NCBI GenBank assembly: GCA_003013855.2
Contig: ML058449.1
Location: forward strand, 2,418,001 to 2,482,000
Length of the DNA: 64,000 nucleotides
From: Liriodendron chinense
Taxonomy: Eukaryota > Streptophyta > Magnoliopsida > Magnoliales > Magnoliaceae
Reading direction: 5' to 3'
Shown here: piece by piece, positions 35,870 to 47,216 of the stretch
Layout of the letters: every line of letters starts with the position of its first letter
Position numbering within the stretch: the first letter of the stretch is position 1
The notes under the pieces: model-generated
Databases searched by the model: none
Seen by the model: the letters and a program-made list of their open reading frames with translations, nothing else
What the model was told of the DNA's origin: nothing
Translations under genes and position numbers: made by a program

Positions 35870-36412
35870 GGAGCGGATTAGGGGTTACCCGGAGACGCGG
35901 ATTAGGTACTACCTAAGCCTGTGCGGACGCGGATTTACTGCGAAAGCCTTTCAAAGGAAGTTAATTGCGATGGGAATCTAGGTGGGGCCATCGTGATGTT
36001 TGTGAGAAATCCATGCCATTCATCTGTTTTATGAGCTCATTTTAGTACGTATGACGAAAAATGAGCTGGATCCAAGACTCAAGTGGGCCTAAAAGTGAGG
36101 ATTGAACGTCCACAGTTGAAATATTCATAGGGCCAAATAAGTCTTGAATCAGTTTAATATTTATGTTTTCAGTTCATCCCAGTAGTAATGACATTATGAA
36201 TGGTATGGATGGCATATAAACATCACTGTGGAGCTCAGGGAGGTTTCAACGGTAGTAATTTCCTTAACCACCTTTTCCTTTAGTGCGTCCCACTTGGGTC
36301 TTGGCTCCGGTTCATTTTTGGTCGCACGTTCTAAAATAAGCTCACAAAATGGATAGAAGGCGTAAATTAACCTAGATTACTAGTAGCTTTCAAAGGAAAT
36401 CCGCGTGCAACC
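35870..36412. mobile_element. Palindromic MITE, second subfamily
   Basis: GCGGATTTACTGCGAAAGCC and TTTCAAAGGAA near the left are answered by TTTCAAAGGAAATCCGCG at the right. Inside, CAAGTGGGCCT and TCCCACTTGGGTCTTGG are the arm equivalents. A related partial copy is at about 43440-43900. Confidence 0.7.
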
Positions 36413-37130
36413 TGTGCAGAGTTCGCCCACTTGGGGTTGCGTTGAGTCAACAGTAAAGATTGCAAACGAGGCCCTAAACCTATGTACAGGGGTCATCAGG
36501 CATTGTTCACAGCTTGTTTGAATGGGCCGTGAATTTAGAAGTTTGTCAATTGCATTTCAAGAAATTGAAAATCTATTAATTATCAAAATTGTTGTATAGG
36601 ATTTGGCTAATTAGATTTATGATTTATTATTATTATTATTATTTTAGGTTTACTGTTTAGTGAGCCTATGTCCTAAAAAATCAGGTGACTTGTGATAGGT
36701 GAGCCACACCAAAGAAACCAGTTACATGATTAGATGTCCACCTTTGATTTTTACAAGGGACACCATGATGATTTTATAAAATCCACTCGAAACATTAGAT
36801 GACACGCAAAGTTTCAGGCATGGGGCCTAAAACTTAAGCCTTCTATAATTCAAATGGGCCATATCAAAGGAAATAGTTTGGAGGGGTGATCATTTCCCTA
36901 TCCACCTTTTCCAATCATCAGGTAGTTTTGGATCTTGGCCTAAGAAGATGGATTTTACATAGACATTATGGTGACACCCATGATCCACCCAAGCAGCCAA
37001 CTCATTTTCTCAAGCCCCACCCAAGGGGTGTTCAAAAAAGTAATTGAAAATAGTGGAATGATAATAATTATATCAATTGATGAGGTAACTTTTTGCAAAC
37101 CTTTTAGAAAAGGGTATTGGAATGTAAATT

Positions 37131-37134
<4 letters not shown>
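36413..37134. other. Non-coding spacer with MITE-like fragments
   Basis: GTGAGCCACACCAAAGAAACC at about 36702 and CCATATCAAAGGAAATAG at about 36850 suggest an eroded MITE at about 36660-36990. Nothing is coding. Confidence 0.4.

Positions 37135-37198
<64 letters not shown>
37133..37198. repeat. (TA)n microsatellite
   Basis: About 65 bp of uninterrupted TA directly outside the left inverted repeat at 37203. Confidence 0.95.
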
Positions 37199-37201
<3 letters not shown>

Positions 37202-37202
37202 C

Positions 37203-37365
37203 TGAGGAAAGATTAGCTGCGCAACGTTGCGCAGCTAACTTCATGCGCAACCCAACGTCATGGCGTGCCTCCAAACTAGCTGCCGACAGGGTTTGAGAGA
37301 CTCTCTCTCTCAAACAATCACATTCCCGGATTTTCAGGGCTCTCCCTCTCTGGATTTCCAAAGTG
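37203..37365 (+). repeat. Left inverted repeat enclosing the FAR1-like pseudogene
   Basis: Begins TGAGGAAAGATTAGCTGCGC and includes a perfect 26-bp palindrome at 37213-37238. It ends around GGCTCTCCCTCTCTGGAT. Its reverse complement occurs at about 44905-45057 with few differences. Together they span about 7.85 kb with the FAR1-like pseudogene between them. Confidence 0.85.
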
Positions 37366-37374
37366 CGATTTAGG

Positions 37375-37895
37375 TGTTACCTGGTAATAGCTTAGTGGGT
37401 GTTTCCCCTACCGTGAGGCCCACCTTGATGATTTTTTGTATATTTACACCGTTCATACGTTTCCACAAACCATTTTAGAATGGAGTACCAAACATTATGG
37501 AGATCCAAATCTTAGGTGGACCACACCATAAGAAACAGTGGTGATTGAGCAACTCACCATTAAAAATTCCAAAGGTCCCATAGTAAGGATTTATTAATGT
37601 TTATTTGAAATCCAACCTGTTTATAATGTCAAGAAGATCTGGATGAAGGTTCAATAAAAAGACCAGATTGATCCAAAAACATTTTGGCCCACAAAAAGTT
37701 ATTAATGGTTATTCATCAATGTTTCTAGTGTTATGGTCCACCTAAGATTTGGATACTCTTAAGGCTTCGGATCCCATCCTAAAAGGAGATGGGAAAATAT
37801 ACGTATGCTGTGGATATACAAAATATAAATCACGGTGGGCCCAAACCATTAGGGTAACACCCACTGTCACCAGGCTAACAACTAAGTCGCTCATC
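37375..37895. mobile_element. Palindromic MITE
   Basis: GGTGTTACCTGGTAATAG and GTGGGTGTTTCCCCTACCGT at the left are answered by TTAGGGTAACACCCACTGTC at the right. The core GTGGACCACACCATAAG pairs with a TTATGGTCCACC word. Confidence 0.75.
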
Positions 37896-37911
37896 GCTTG
37901 CCTTGTGTAGC

Positions 37912-38398
37912 TGATTGCGTGGTGACGTCCATAGTAGGATGACGTCACCAATAGCAGCTGGCCCCATCATGATGTATGTGCTATATCTACATCATCCATC
38001 CATTTTACAAGATCATTCCAGTGTATTATCCCAAAAATGATGCGGATCCAAAGTTCAAGTGGACCACGACAAATAAAGCTGTGGGGATTATACGTCTACC
38101 ATTGAAACCTTGAGGGCCATAGAAGTTATGGATCAATTACAAATTTGTTTATTCCCTTCATCTAGGTCCGTGTGATCTGATGAACAGGTTGGATGATAAA
38201 TAAACATCACGATGGGCCTTAAAAAGGTTTCAACGGTGAGAATCATTGTCCATACTGCTTTCTGTGGTGTGGTCCACTTGAGATTTGGATCTATCTAATT
38301 TTTGGGATACTGACTTAAAATAATATTTCCAAATGGATTAATGGTGTAGATAAAACACATACATCATGGTGGGCTCCACAAAACTTGGTGACGTCAAC
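37912..38398. mobile_element. Palindromic MITE, GTGACGTC-ended
   Basis: GATTGCGTGGTGACGTCC at the left and GGTGACGTCAACACACC at the right. The inner arm is CAAGTGGACCACGAC against GGTGTGGTCCACTTGAG. It lies directly upstream of the CT-rich leader of the FAR1-like gene. Confidence 0.7.
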
Positions 38399-38419
38399 AC
38401 ACCACCGAAGTGGCACACC

Positions 38420-38602
38420 ACACAGTCCGCTTTCTTTCAAACTCTCTCTCTCACTCTCTCCCCAACGCATCTCCATCTTCTCAACCATCTAGATCTCTTT
38501 CGCTCTCTCTCCTTCTATTCTCCCTCCATCGCTGCAGTTGTGAGAGCTCCTCGGATTTTTTGTGCAACCATCAACATCGACATTGACAGAACAAACCTCT
38601 AG
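38420..38602 (+). other. Possible 5' UTR exon of FAR1-like gene
   Basis: A CT-rich leader (CTCTCTCTCACTCTCTCCC) ends in a good donor, CTCTAG followed by GTATAT. An acceptor (CATAG followed by GTCG) occurs at 39754, twenty bases before the FAR1-like ATG at 39775. A leader exon plus intron is plausible, but no transcript evidence is available. Confidence 0.35.
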
Positions 38603-38689
38603 GTATATCTCTCCATTGGCTTTTAATGGCGGCATTGGGATTAATCTTATAGAATAGGATTTAAGAATTAGGAATTTTAGGTTTTACAG

Positions 38690-39480
38690 ATTTAGGATTT
38701 CATTTTCTTAAATATGAAAAAAAAAAAAAGAATAAGGATGTCGACATTGGAACGAGATTGCGACGAGTGACGACTCACTCAACTCAGTGTGACTCGGCTA
38801 AGCCAACCTCTGTTCAACCGTCCATGCTGAAACGACTTGAGATGGGCCCCATATGTGGATGGGCACGGACAAGTTATCAACCCATTTCGATGGTCCCATC
38901 TTGGGTTTTCAAGGAATTGAGGATTAACAAATCCCTAATCTTAATATGTTTAGGGATTTTAGTTTTTTCGATTTTGGGACTTCATTTTCTTAAATATGAA
39001 AAAAAAAAGAAAAAAAAAGGAAAGATAGAAGAAGAAAGATGTGTGCATTGGAACGAGATTGAGATGAGTGATGACCTACTGAACGCTGGGTGGCTCGGCC
39101 CAGCCAACCTCTATTCAGCCGTCCATAATTGTGACGCTGAAACAAATTGATATGGGCCCCACGTGTGGATGGGCAAGTTATCAACCCATCTCGATGGGTC
39201 CCACCTTGGGCTTTCAAGGAATTTGTGATTAACAAATTCCTAATCTTAATTTGATTAGGCATTTATTAATCTTAAATTTTAAAAAAAGAGATAAAAAGAA
39301 AAAAAGAAAACGAAAGAAATGAGGAACGAGGAAGGTTTTAAGGCCCGGCGACTGAGACCAACTTGATCGGTTTTGAGTTGATTGAGAATTAACAAATCCC
39401 TCATCTTAATTTTATTAGGGATTTGTTATCTTAAATTTGAAAAATACAAAAAAATGAAAGAAAATTGGCATGAGCAAGGT
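38690..39480 (+). repeat. ~302-bp tandem repeat, two copies plus a partial third
   Basis: ATTTTCTTAAATATGAAAAA, CATTGGAACGAGATTG, AGCCAACCTCT, TGGGCCCCA and TTATCAACCCAT recur at a spacing of ~302 bp. A third, partial copy covers about 39300-39480. The array would lie in the 5' UTR intron of the FAR1-like gene. Confidence 0.8.
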
Positions 39481-39774
39481 TTTAGGACTTGATAATCGGA
39501 CCAACTCGATTGGCTTTAAGTTGAGTAATGACTCACACATATCAGTTTTGTGTCATCGAGTCAAGCTGAGTCAAACCCTATTTCTCAACCGGATTTTCTG
39601 ATTTTTTGATTGCCACTGGCCTCAAAAGCCAAACAGCCCAAAATGGATTCTGAGATTTATTATTATTTTGTATGTGCACCATCCACTTAATATGAGCAAC
39701 CCCCATTCAACTTGGACAATGCTTTAAGAAAGCTGCTTCTTTTTTTTGTCATAGGTCGTACTACTCATTAAAAG

Positions 39775-42060
39775 ATGAATGAGTATGGAGAGGATCCTAT
39801 TAAATCGCCTGAATCATGTGAAGGAACCGTTTCTAGAAGTGAATGGATTCCCGAAGTAGAAGAATCTAAAAAGCCAATTGTAGGGAAAACCACGTTCTCT
39901 TCTTTGGAAGAAGCGTATGAATTCTACAACAATTATGCAAGGTGTGCCGGTTTTAGTGTTAGGAGTAGCTCTTGTAAGTATGTTGGCAACAGTAAGGCAG
40001 ATGATAGCAATAGTGAAATGGATGATGAATCGAATTCGAAGAAAAATAAATTGGTAGTTTGGAAAAAATTTGTATGTGCGAGAGAAGGAAAGACAGATCA
40101 AAAGGTACAAAAGAAAAATGGCCAAGTAAAAAGAAGAAGAAGTGAAACAAGAGATAATTGTCCTGCTATCATGACTCTGGCATTTCAAAAATTCAAGTCT
40201 AGATATGTAGTTACAAAATTCATTGAGGTGCATAGCCATGACCTGGCCACACCTCGTAAGAGGCATCTATTGAACTCTCATCGTATGGTGACGAAAGTGC
40301 AGAAAACTTACAAGACGATTTTCAAGCTTCCAACATAAAGACGACACAGACAATGGCCGTGCTTTCAGTACAGTTGGGCGGATACGAAAATGTAGGTTGC
40401 ATTGAAAAGGATTTGGCAAATTATGAAAGGGATAAAAGGCAAAAATCCAAGGGTCGTGATGCACAAATGTTATACGAACATTTTGAAGAAATGAAGGAGT
40501 TGCATCCAATGTTTGAATATGAAGTGAAGGTGGACGGAGAGAATAGCTTATTGAACTGTTTTTGGGCTGATCAGATTGCACGTCAGTCGTACCAATATTT
40601 TGGTGATGTCATAGTTTTCGACACTACTTATAACACAAATCGATATGGGTTGATATTTGCTCCATTTACAGGAGTAAATCATCATGGGCAGTCTATTACT
40701 CTTGGATGTGGTTTCATACATAATGAAACCACGGAGTCTTTTATTTGGCTGTTTGAGACATGGCGTAAAGCGATGCAAGGGGAGCCACCTAAAGCCATAA
40801 TAACAGATCAAGATCCTGCAATGACGAAGGCCATATCTATTGTATTCCCAAATACATTCCATCGGTATTGTATATGGCATATAATGCAAAAGGTGCCTGA
40901 AAAATTAGGAGCTATCGCACATAGGGATGAATTTATTCGTCCATTTAATGATTGTGTATGGAATTCGCAAACACTAGAAGATTTCGAAAAATCTTGGGAA
41001 AAGGTGATGATAGAGAATGATTTGAGAGATAATGCATGGTTGAACTCTATATATGCAATTCGTCATAAATGGATACCTGCATTTGTACGGCATGTATTTT
41101 TTGCGGGTATGTCAAGTAGTCAGCGCAGTGAAAGTATGAATGCTTTCTTTCGCAGCTATGTCTCAAAGCGTAATTCATTTATGGATTTCATTATTCGGTT
41201 CGATAGGGCAGTTGCTCGTTAAAGGCATAACTAGCTTGCTGCAGATCATAAAACGATAGGTAGTAAGCCAAAGCTGAAAACGCCGTGTGAAATGGAGAAA
41301 GTAATGGGTGAGACATACACGAGGAGGTTATTTTATAAATTTCAAGACGAACTATATGAAGGACTAGATTATGCTGCAGAAGGTGAAAGGGAAAACGATG
41401 ATATTTACGCTTATAAGGTATTCAAAGTTGCAAGCTTAGAAGGAAACAACAATGACCGAGTAGTTAGATATGAAGTGAGTACAAAACGTGCTGTTTGTAG
41501 TTGTCAAAAATTTCAGTTCGAAGGTATACCATGTAGACATATATTATGCGTGCTTCGACATGTTCATATACCTTTATTGTCAGAATATTACATTTTGAAA
41601 AGATGGACACGGTATGTAAGAGTGGGTTCTGTTCACGACAACGACGGGGTATCTATTAAGGTTGATTGTGATGATTCTATCTCACTACGTCATAACGATT
41701 TATCTCAGATTTGTCGATTACTTGTTGATGAAGGGTCTTCCTCGAAACGAGGTTATCTCTTGGTTAAGGAAAAGTTGTATAACGTCTTAAGAGATGTACG
41801 AGCTATAGAGTCGGAACCACGTATTGAAATTGTAAGAAGACCTACAAGGAATGTAACTAGAAAGCAGAAAATGAAAATCAATGATCCTAAACCTGCCAAA
41901 CCTAAAGGAACTGGAAAGAGAATGATACCAGAGAGAGAAAAGAGATTTAAAAAAAAAGGATCAAAGAAAATGCAGTGGTTGTGGTAAACGTGGAAAGAAG
42001 CATGATAAAAGAAATTGTCCAGTACTACGTGATGCTCCCACTTCTGTTATAGAGCATGCA
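39775..42060 (+). pseudogene. FAR1-RELATED SEQUENCE-like (MULE transposase-derived) pseudogene
   Basis: A FAR1 DNA-binding domain (TTFSSLEEAYEFYNNYARCAG onward, with Cys and HSHDL ligands) occupies the first ~150 residues. A MULE-type DDE domain follows (VIVFDTTYNTNRYGLIFAPF, AIITDQDPAMTKAI, FHRYCIWHIMQK). Then comes a SWIM zinc finger (VCSCQKFQFEGIPCRHILCV) and a Cys-rich tail. Breaks are a one-base frameshift near 40301-40307, TAA at 41220-41222, TAG at 41232-41234, and a frameshift in the A-run 41949-41957 that hides the CSGCGKRGKKHDKRNC tail. FHY3/FAR1 proteins are transcription factors domesticated from MULE transposases. Here, enclosure by inverted repeats suggests an actual transposon or recent relative. 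The reading frame between breaks is otherwise well preserved. Confidence 0.85.
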
Positions 42061-43439
42061 GCACATGGTATAATATTTTTCCATTAGAGTTTTTTAATTC
42101 AGGATTTCTTATTCCTAAATATGAAAAAAATATATATATATACACATATCTGAACTTATTTTAATCACAATTTTAACAAAAAAAATATACACAATCTAAT
42201 CTTGCTTTATTTTCCAGGTTGCAGTGAAGAAGCTGCATAGTGCAGTGATCGTGGATATTCTGACAAATTCTATTGGTATTTTTTTTTAACATTGTTTCTA
42301 ATTTAGAATCAATTGTACATGACTCACTGAACCAAGGATTTCTTTTTTTGGAGAAAAAAATTGTACATTCTTATCAAATATTGGTGATTTTCGAATATAT
42401 GCATTCTTTTCAATTTATTTTTGAATATATGCATTCTTTGCACTTTTCTATATCAAGCTCCAAATAGTGGTTTAATGTGTGTACTTGGCTCTATGATGTG
42501 CAGGAAAGAGATGGTGTAGAGGGTATGTTTATTCATCTCTGAAGTGCAGAAAAGAAGGAATTGAAATTAAAAGGAGCTTGCAGATTGTTCACCGATGTTA
42601 TTTTATTTTTTAGCTTTTCCATATTTAATATTCATTAAAAAAAATTTAAGGTGGTTGTGGGGGAGATTAGAGATATATAGCTTGATTTTGTTTATATTTC
42701 TTCAAAATTCAAAAATAGACCCTCACTTATTTCAATCTAGATGAATAAGGACATGAATTTTTATTTGTTTCAGGTTTGGATGGTTTATAGTCATTGGACT
42801 CCCTCTTCCAATCTCGGTTACATATGGAAATGATATTTGCAAAGTCTTTCAACTGATTTTTTTTTATAATTTATAATTTATATTTTTTTTAACATAGTGC
42901 TATTCCTGATATGATTGCCACCTTGATTGACCAAAATGGGACTTCCTAGGGAAAATCTACTTCATGGATTGTAAACTTACACCAACTACTGAAGATGCAT
43001 AAATCCAGACCACATTGAGAATGCTTCTCACCTAAAACTTTGAAGGGCCGTCGAGACCCTTGGGGCCCACCTGGTCTTTGCAATCTTCTAATTTGGTTAA
43101 TGTTCACTTATTGCATCCCTCATCTAGCCTTCTGGGTAGTGTTGCATGTCCCAATTGGAATAACCAACCACCAGTAACAAAATTGCAATTGATGATAGAT
43201 TACCAAAGGAATGATCAGGCCCACATGAAGCACCACCAGATGAGCATCGATACCACCTCCACATGTGTGAGGCACACGACATTGCTAGCTCTAGTTCTTA
43301 AGGTGGCGATCTTTAATTCATTGAAAACACACCTCTTACTGACAAGATTCTATTCGATGGTGATTTTAGATCCTTTAATGGACATTAGTAATTTTGTTGG
43401 TGGGAAGAGTGAGGTGAAGGTGAAAGTGGGGGCCAAAAC
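42061..43439. other. 3' flank of FAR1-like pseudogene
   Basis: AT-rich sequence that may contain 3' UTR exons, since FRS genes often have 3' introns. No coding region is recognised. Confidence 0.35.
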
Positions 43440-43900
43440 TTCATACGCGAATTTCTTGCGAAAGGCTTGTGCAGAAAGTTCCTGCGCTGGGAACCTAAGT
43501 GGGGCCCACCGTGATGTTTTCTAGTAAATCCACCCCGTCCATCCGTTTTGGGAGTTCGTTTTAGGACATGAGAACAAAAATGAATCGGATCCAAGACTCA
43601 AGTGGGCCTCACTAAAGGAAAAGGTGGGTAGGGAAATTAATACCGTTGAATCCTCCCTAGGTCCACAGTGATGTTTATATGACATCCATACTGTTCTTAA
43701 CATCATTACTGGTGGGATGAACTGAAAACACAAATATTATCCTGATTCCAAACTCTTGTGACCCCACAAATATTTCAAATGTGGATGTTCAATCCTCACG
43801 TTTGGAATTTGGAAGGTTTGCGTATTGTTTCGCTTGGCTGAAAACGGCTACATTGTTGATGCATTCAACAACCCAAAAATCAACAATCTACTGTGTTGAT
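43440..43900. mobile_element. Partial MITE of the second subfamily
   Basis: TTGCGAAAGGCTTGTGCAG and GGGAACCTAAGTGGGGCCCA at the left match the start of the element at 35870-36412. CAAGACTCAAGTGGGCCTCA is the internal arm word. The right terminus is not recognisable. Confidence 0.6.
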
Positions 43901-44394
43901 GCATTCAACAACCCAAAAATCAATACCATCTGCTCATAACAACTACTCGTCACAATATGCATGGAATCTGAATTTCATGGTACTAGATGGATGGCCGCTA
44001 TATATCATCACATTTCCTGTGGTTGAATGTCGGTGGCATGCATGCTCTTTATATCACCAAAAGCAGTACAAGTTAGCAGTACCATTTTTTACCACTAATG
44101 AGACAATCCACCTAACACCCATGAGCTGAAATTATGGATTTGTAAAGCAAAACCTGCAGGATATGAATGGACAGTCGAGATAAAATTGCCAACGGTCCGG
44201 ATTCAACAAGCGCGTTTAACTAGCTTGAGTAGTCAACTGGCCTGAGTTTTGCGTATGCTACTTTTCAATGTGTGGCCCGGCCCACAATATCTATAACTGA
44301 GATGTTCGACACGCTTGCCACGTGGCATATGTGTGGCGCTTGAAAATGCGCGTGGGGGCTAAAAGGAGGCCGTTGCACAAGGTTGATTGAAGAG
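43901..44394. other. Non-coding spacer with short duplication
   Basis: Just before this stretch a 29-bp segment (GTTGATGCATTCAACAACCC and following) is repeated at 43855 and 43894. No gene is recognised to 44394. Confidence 0.45.
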
Positions 44395-44905
44395 AACGGA
44401 AGCGGATTGCGTACTGAGTAATACTGCAAGCTATGAGTACGCAACTCTGTGGAGCCCACCGTTATGTATGTGTCTTATCCACACCGTCCATCCGTTTTAT
44501 CATCTCATTTTTGGGCTTGACTAGAAAAATTAAGCATATCTAGAACTCAAGTGGACTACAACTTTCTAAACAACGAGGATAATGATCTCCACCGTTGAAA
44601 CCTTTCCAAGGCCCATAGTGATGGTTATTTGTCATCCAAACTTATCATAAGGTCACAAAGACATGGATGAATGATGGAAAAAAAAAATATCAGCTTGGTC
44701 TAAAACTCTTGTGGCCACCAACAAGTTTTCAACTATAGGCGTTCAATTAACACTGTTTCCTGTGGTAGGGTCCACTTGAGCTTTGGATATGCTTCAACTT
44801 TCGGCTTATTACCTAAATTAAATTGTAAAAACATATGAACGGCGTGGATAAGACATATACATCCACGGTGGGCCTCCATAAACTTTCCTCATATTGAGTG
44901 ACAAA
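44395..44905. mobile_element. Palindromic MITE
   Basis: GGATTGCGTACTGAGTAATA and GTGGAGCCCACCGTTATGTA at the left. ACATCCACGGTGGGCCTCC at the right is the opposite arm. The core words CAAGTGGACTACAAC and GGTAGGGTCCACTTGAG pair. It lies directly inside the right inverted repeat of the FAR1-like element. Confidence 0.7.
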
Positions 44906-45057
44906 AATACAGAGAGGGAGAGCCCTGAAAATCCGAGAATGTGATTGTTTGAGAGAGAGAGTCTCTCAAACCCTATCGGCAGCTAGTTTGGAGGCACGCT
45001 ATGACGTTGAGTTGCGCATGAAGTTAGCTGCGCAACGTTGCACAGCTGATCTTTCCT
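44905..45057 (-). repeat. Right inverted repeat enclosing the FAR1-like pseudogene
   Basis: Reverse complement of 37203-37365: AGAGAGGGAGAGCCCTGAAA through GTTAGCTGCGCAACG-type sequence to GATCTTTCCTCA. The palindrome at this end has decayed by two bases. No clear flanking target duplication was found. Confidence 0.85.
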
Positions 45058-45472
45058 CAAAATCCCCTTTTAATATATTTATATAGACTATATATTTTAA
45101 TCAAGTTGATTAACTCCCACACTCCCTCTGACATTCAACTCATTTATAAAGGATGGTTTTTTCATTATAATGCCTATTACACGAAAATAGGATAAAAAAT
45201 GTGAACATGATCACCATGACAAATATTACAAAAGATTTTCAAAATATAATGACAATTTTTTTTTTTTTTTTAAGTTAAAGATTGCTTTTGGTTGCACAAA
45301 GATCAATTTTAGAAAACTTCATGATATTTGGTGCAACCTAAGACACCCTTAACAAAATAAGATTATTACGAAACATTTTGAATTTCCAAAATCTCATTAA
45401 GTTCCTAATCCAACAAAAATTCCTATACGAATGTATGATATTTTGAGAATTTTTTTGACTATGTATGTTTAC
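45058..45472. other. AT-rich spacer
   Basis: AT-rich with a T-run at about 45259-45272. No gene or element is recognised. Confidence 0.4.
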
Positions 45473-45982
45473 TAGTGCTGTACATAAGTCGAGGTGAGTC
45501 AAGCTTGGCCCTACTCGGTGCTCGACTCGAACCCCTTACCCTTGCTCGATGCTCGACTCTACTCGGCCGAGTCGAGTGTGACCCTGCTCAGTGAGCAGAC
45601 CGAGTGAGTTTGAGTTCGAGCCGAGTCCAAGTTTCCAAGTCTCCCAAACACAATCATAATCACAATCACAGCGCTTGCCCAATCGCCCTAAAATCCAACT
45701 CAAAAGTACAGTGGAGGAGGGAAGGGGATCTTACCGGACGGTGGGCAGGGATAGGCAGGTCAGCAACGAGCAAATAGGCGGGGAAGGCTGGCGGTCGAGA
45801 GGACAGGTAGGGCAGGCAGCGGACATGCAAGGGCAGGGCAAGTCTAAGATAGAGGGGGTGGCTGGCGGTCGAGCTAAGAGAGAGGGAGGGAGTGGGGTTG
45901 GGTGGGCAAGTGCGCCCGCCCACACACACACACACACATAGAGAGAGGGCATTTGGGTCAGGCGGGTAAAATTAGAAATTTA

Positions 45983-46055
<73 letters not shown>

Positions 46056-46582
46056 ATTTATATTCTGAGTCACCCAATTCGAGCTGAACTGAGTCAAATC
46101 GAGTTGGTTTCAAGACACTACATGAGTCGAGCTGACTCGAGTGTGGCCCTGCTCGGTGATCGATTCAAATTTATTCGAGCACCCAAAATCTTACTTGACT
46201 CGGCCCAAACCCACCATGGAACCAAGTCGAGTTGAGCTTTTCCAAGTTGAGTTGAGCGAGTTCATCAAGCTTACTCAACTCAACTCGTGTACAACACCAA
46301 TGTTTATCAAAATTAGAAATTTAGAATAGGTTTTTTTGGGGGTATTTATATTCCGAGTCACCTGATCCGAGCTGAACCAAGTCAAATAGAGTTGGTTTTG
46401 AGCCACTACATGAGTCAAGCCGAGTCGAGTGTGGCCCTGCTTGATGATCGACTCGAATTTATTTGAGCACTCAAAATCTTACTCGACTCGGCCCAAACCC
46501 ACCATCAAACCAAGTCGAGTTGAGCTTTTCCGAGTCGAGTCAAGCAAGTTAATCAAGCTTACTCAACTCGTGTACAGCGCCA
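45473..46582. mobile_element. hAT-like element with 8-bp target duplication ATGTTTAC
   Basis: Starts TAGTGCTGTACATAAGTCGA and ends CGTGTACAGCGCCA. It is flanked exactly by ATGTTTAC (45465-45472 and 46583-46590). The interior is dense in GAGTCGAG/CTCGACTC words. It contains an internal direct duplication (about 45970-46305 and 46306-46582), a CA tract (about 45921-45939) and a long TA tract (about 45986-46052). No transposase gene is present. Confidence 0.85.
45986..46052. repeat. (TA)n microsatellite inside hAT-like element
   Basis: About 66 bp of uninterrupted TA within one of the two internal direct copies of the element. The equivalent position in the other copy has T/G-rich sequence instead. 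Confidence 0.95.
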
Positions 46583-46669
46583 ATGTTTACCAAAACATTC
46601 TTCATTGTACAAATTAAAAAGGATGTGAAAAGTAAAATTTTTCTTGAGAGAGGACACTTTGACATAGAA

Positions 46670-47160
46670 GTTATGGAGGCAAATTGCCTTTCCCCGCCAA
46701 TAAAAAACCGAAAGCTCTATGAGGTTCAAAGCAATGCTCTTTAGAAATTCATTCTGTACATCAGTTTTTCAAGCTCGTATTAGGATATTATTCCAAACAT
46801 TAAAGATGTAAAACCCAGGGGGGCTACACAACACAAAATGTAAGAATGTAAACACCCACCATTGAAATCTTTCGGAAGTCTATCATGATGCTTATATGTC
46901 ATTCAAACCATTCTTAAGGTTATTTACCTGTGATGGATTGAAGAAACAAATATCATCCTGATCTAAAACTTATGTAGCCCCAATAGTAATAATGGTAGGG
47001 GTTTATATTCTCACTTTTCCTATGATGTGCCCGACGCGAATTTTGGATTTGCCTGATTTTGAGGCATACGTCCTGACATGAGCTGGCGAAACTGATGAAC
47101 GGCGTAGATTTTTCAAGGACACAATGCTGGGACCCACACGCAAAATACTAACATGCTAAC
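46670..47160. mobile_element. Eroded palindromic MITE
   Basis: The arms are weak but present: TTTTTCAAGCTCGTATTAGGA against TGACATGAGCTGGCGAAACT, and GGGGCTACACAACACAAAAT against CCTATGATGTGCCCGACG. Termini are uncertain. Confidence 0.5.
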
Positions 47161-47216
47161 ATTCCTGGTTGGATTGAAAGATCACTTCCGTAGGCACATT
47201 CCTATTGAAAAGTATA

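Noticed and set aside
39814..40889. Minus-strand frames opposite the FAR1-like pseudogene
   Set aside because: Antisense shadows of conserved FAR1 and MULE-domain coding sequence.
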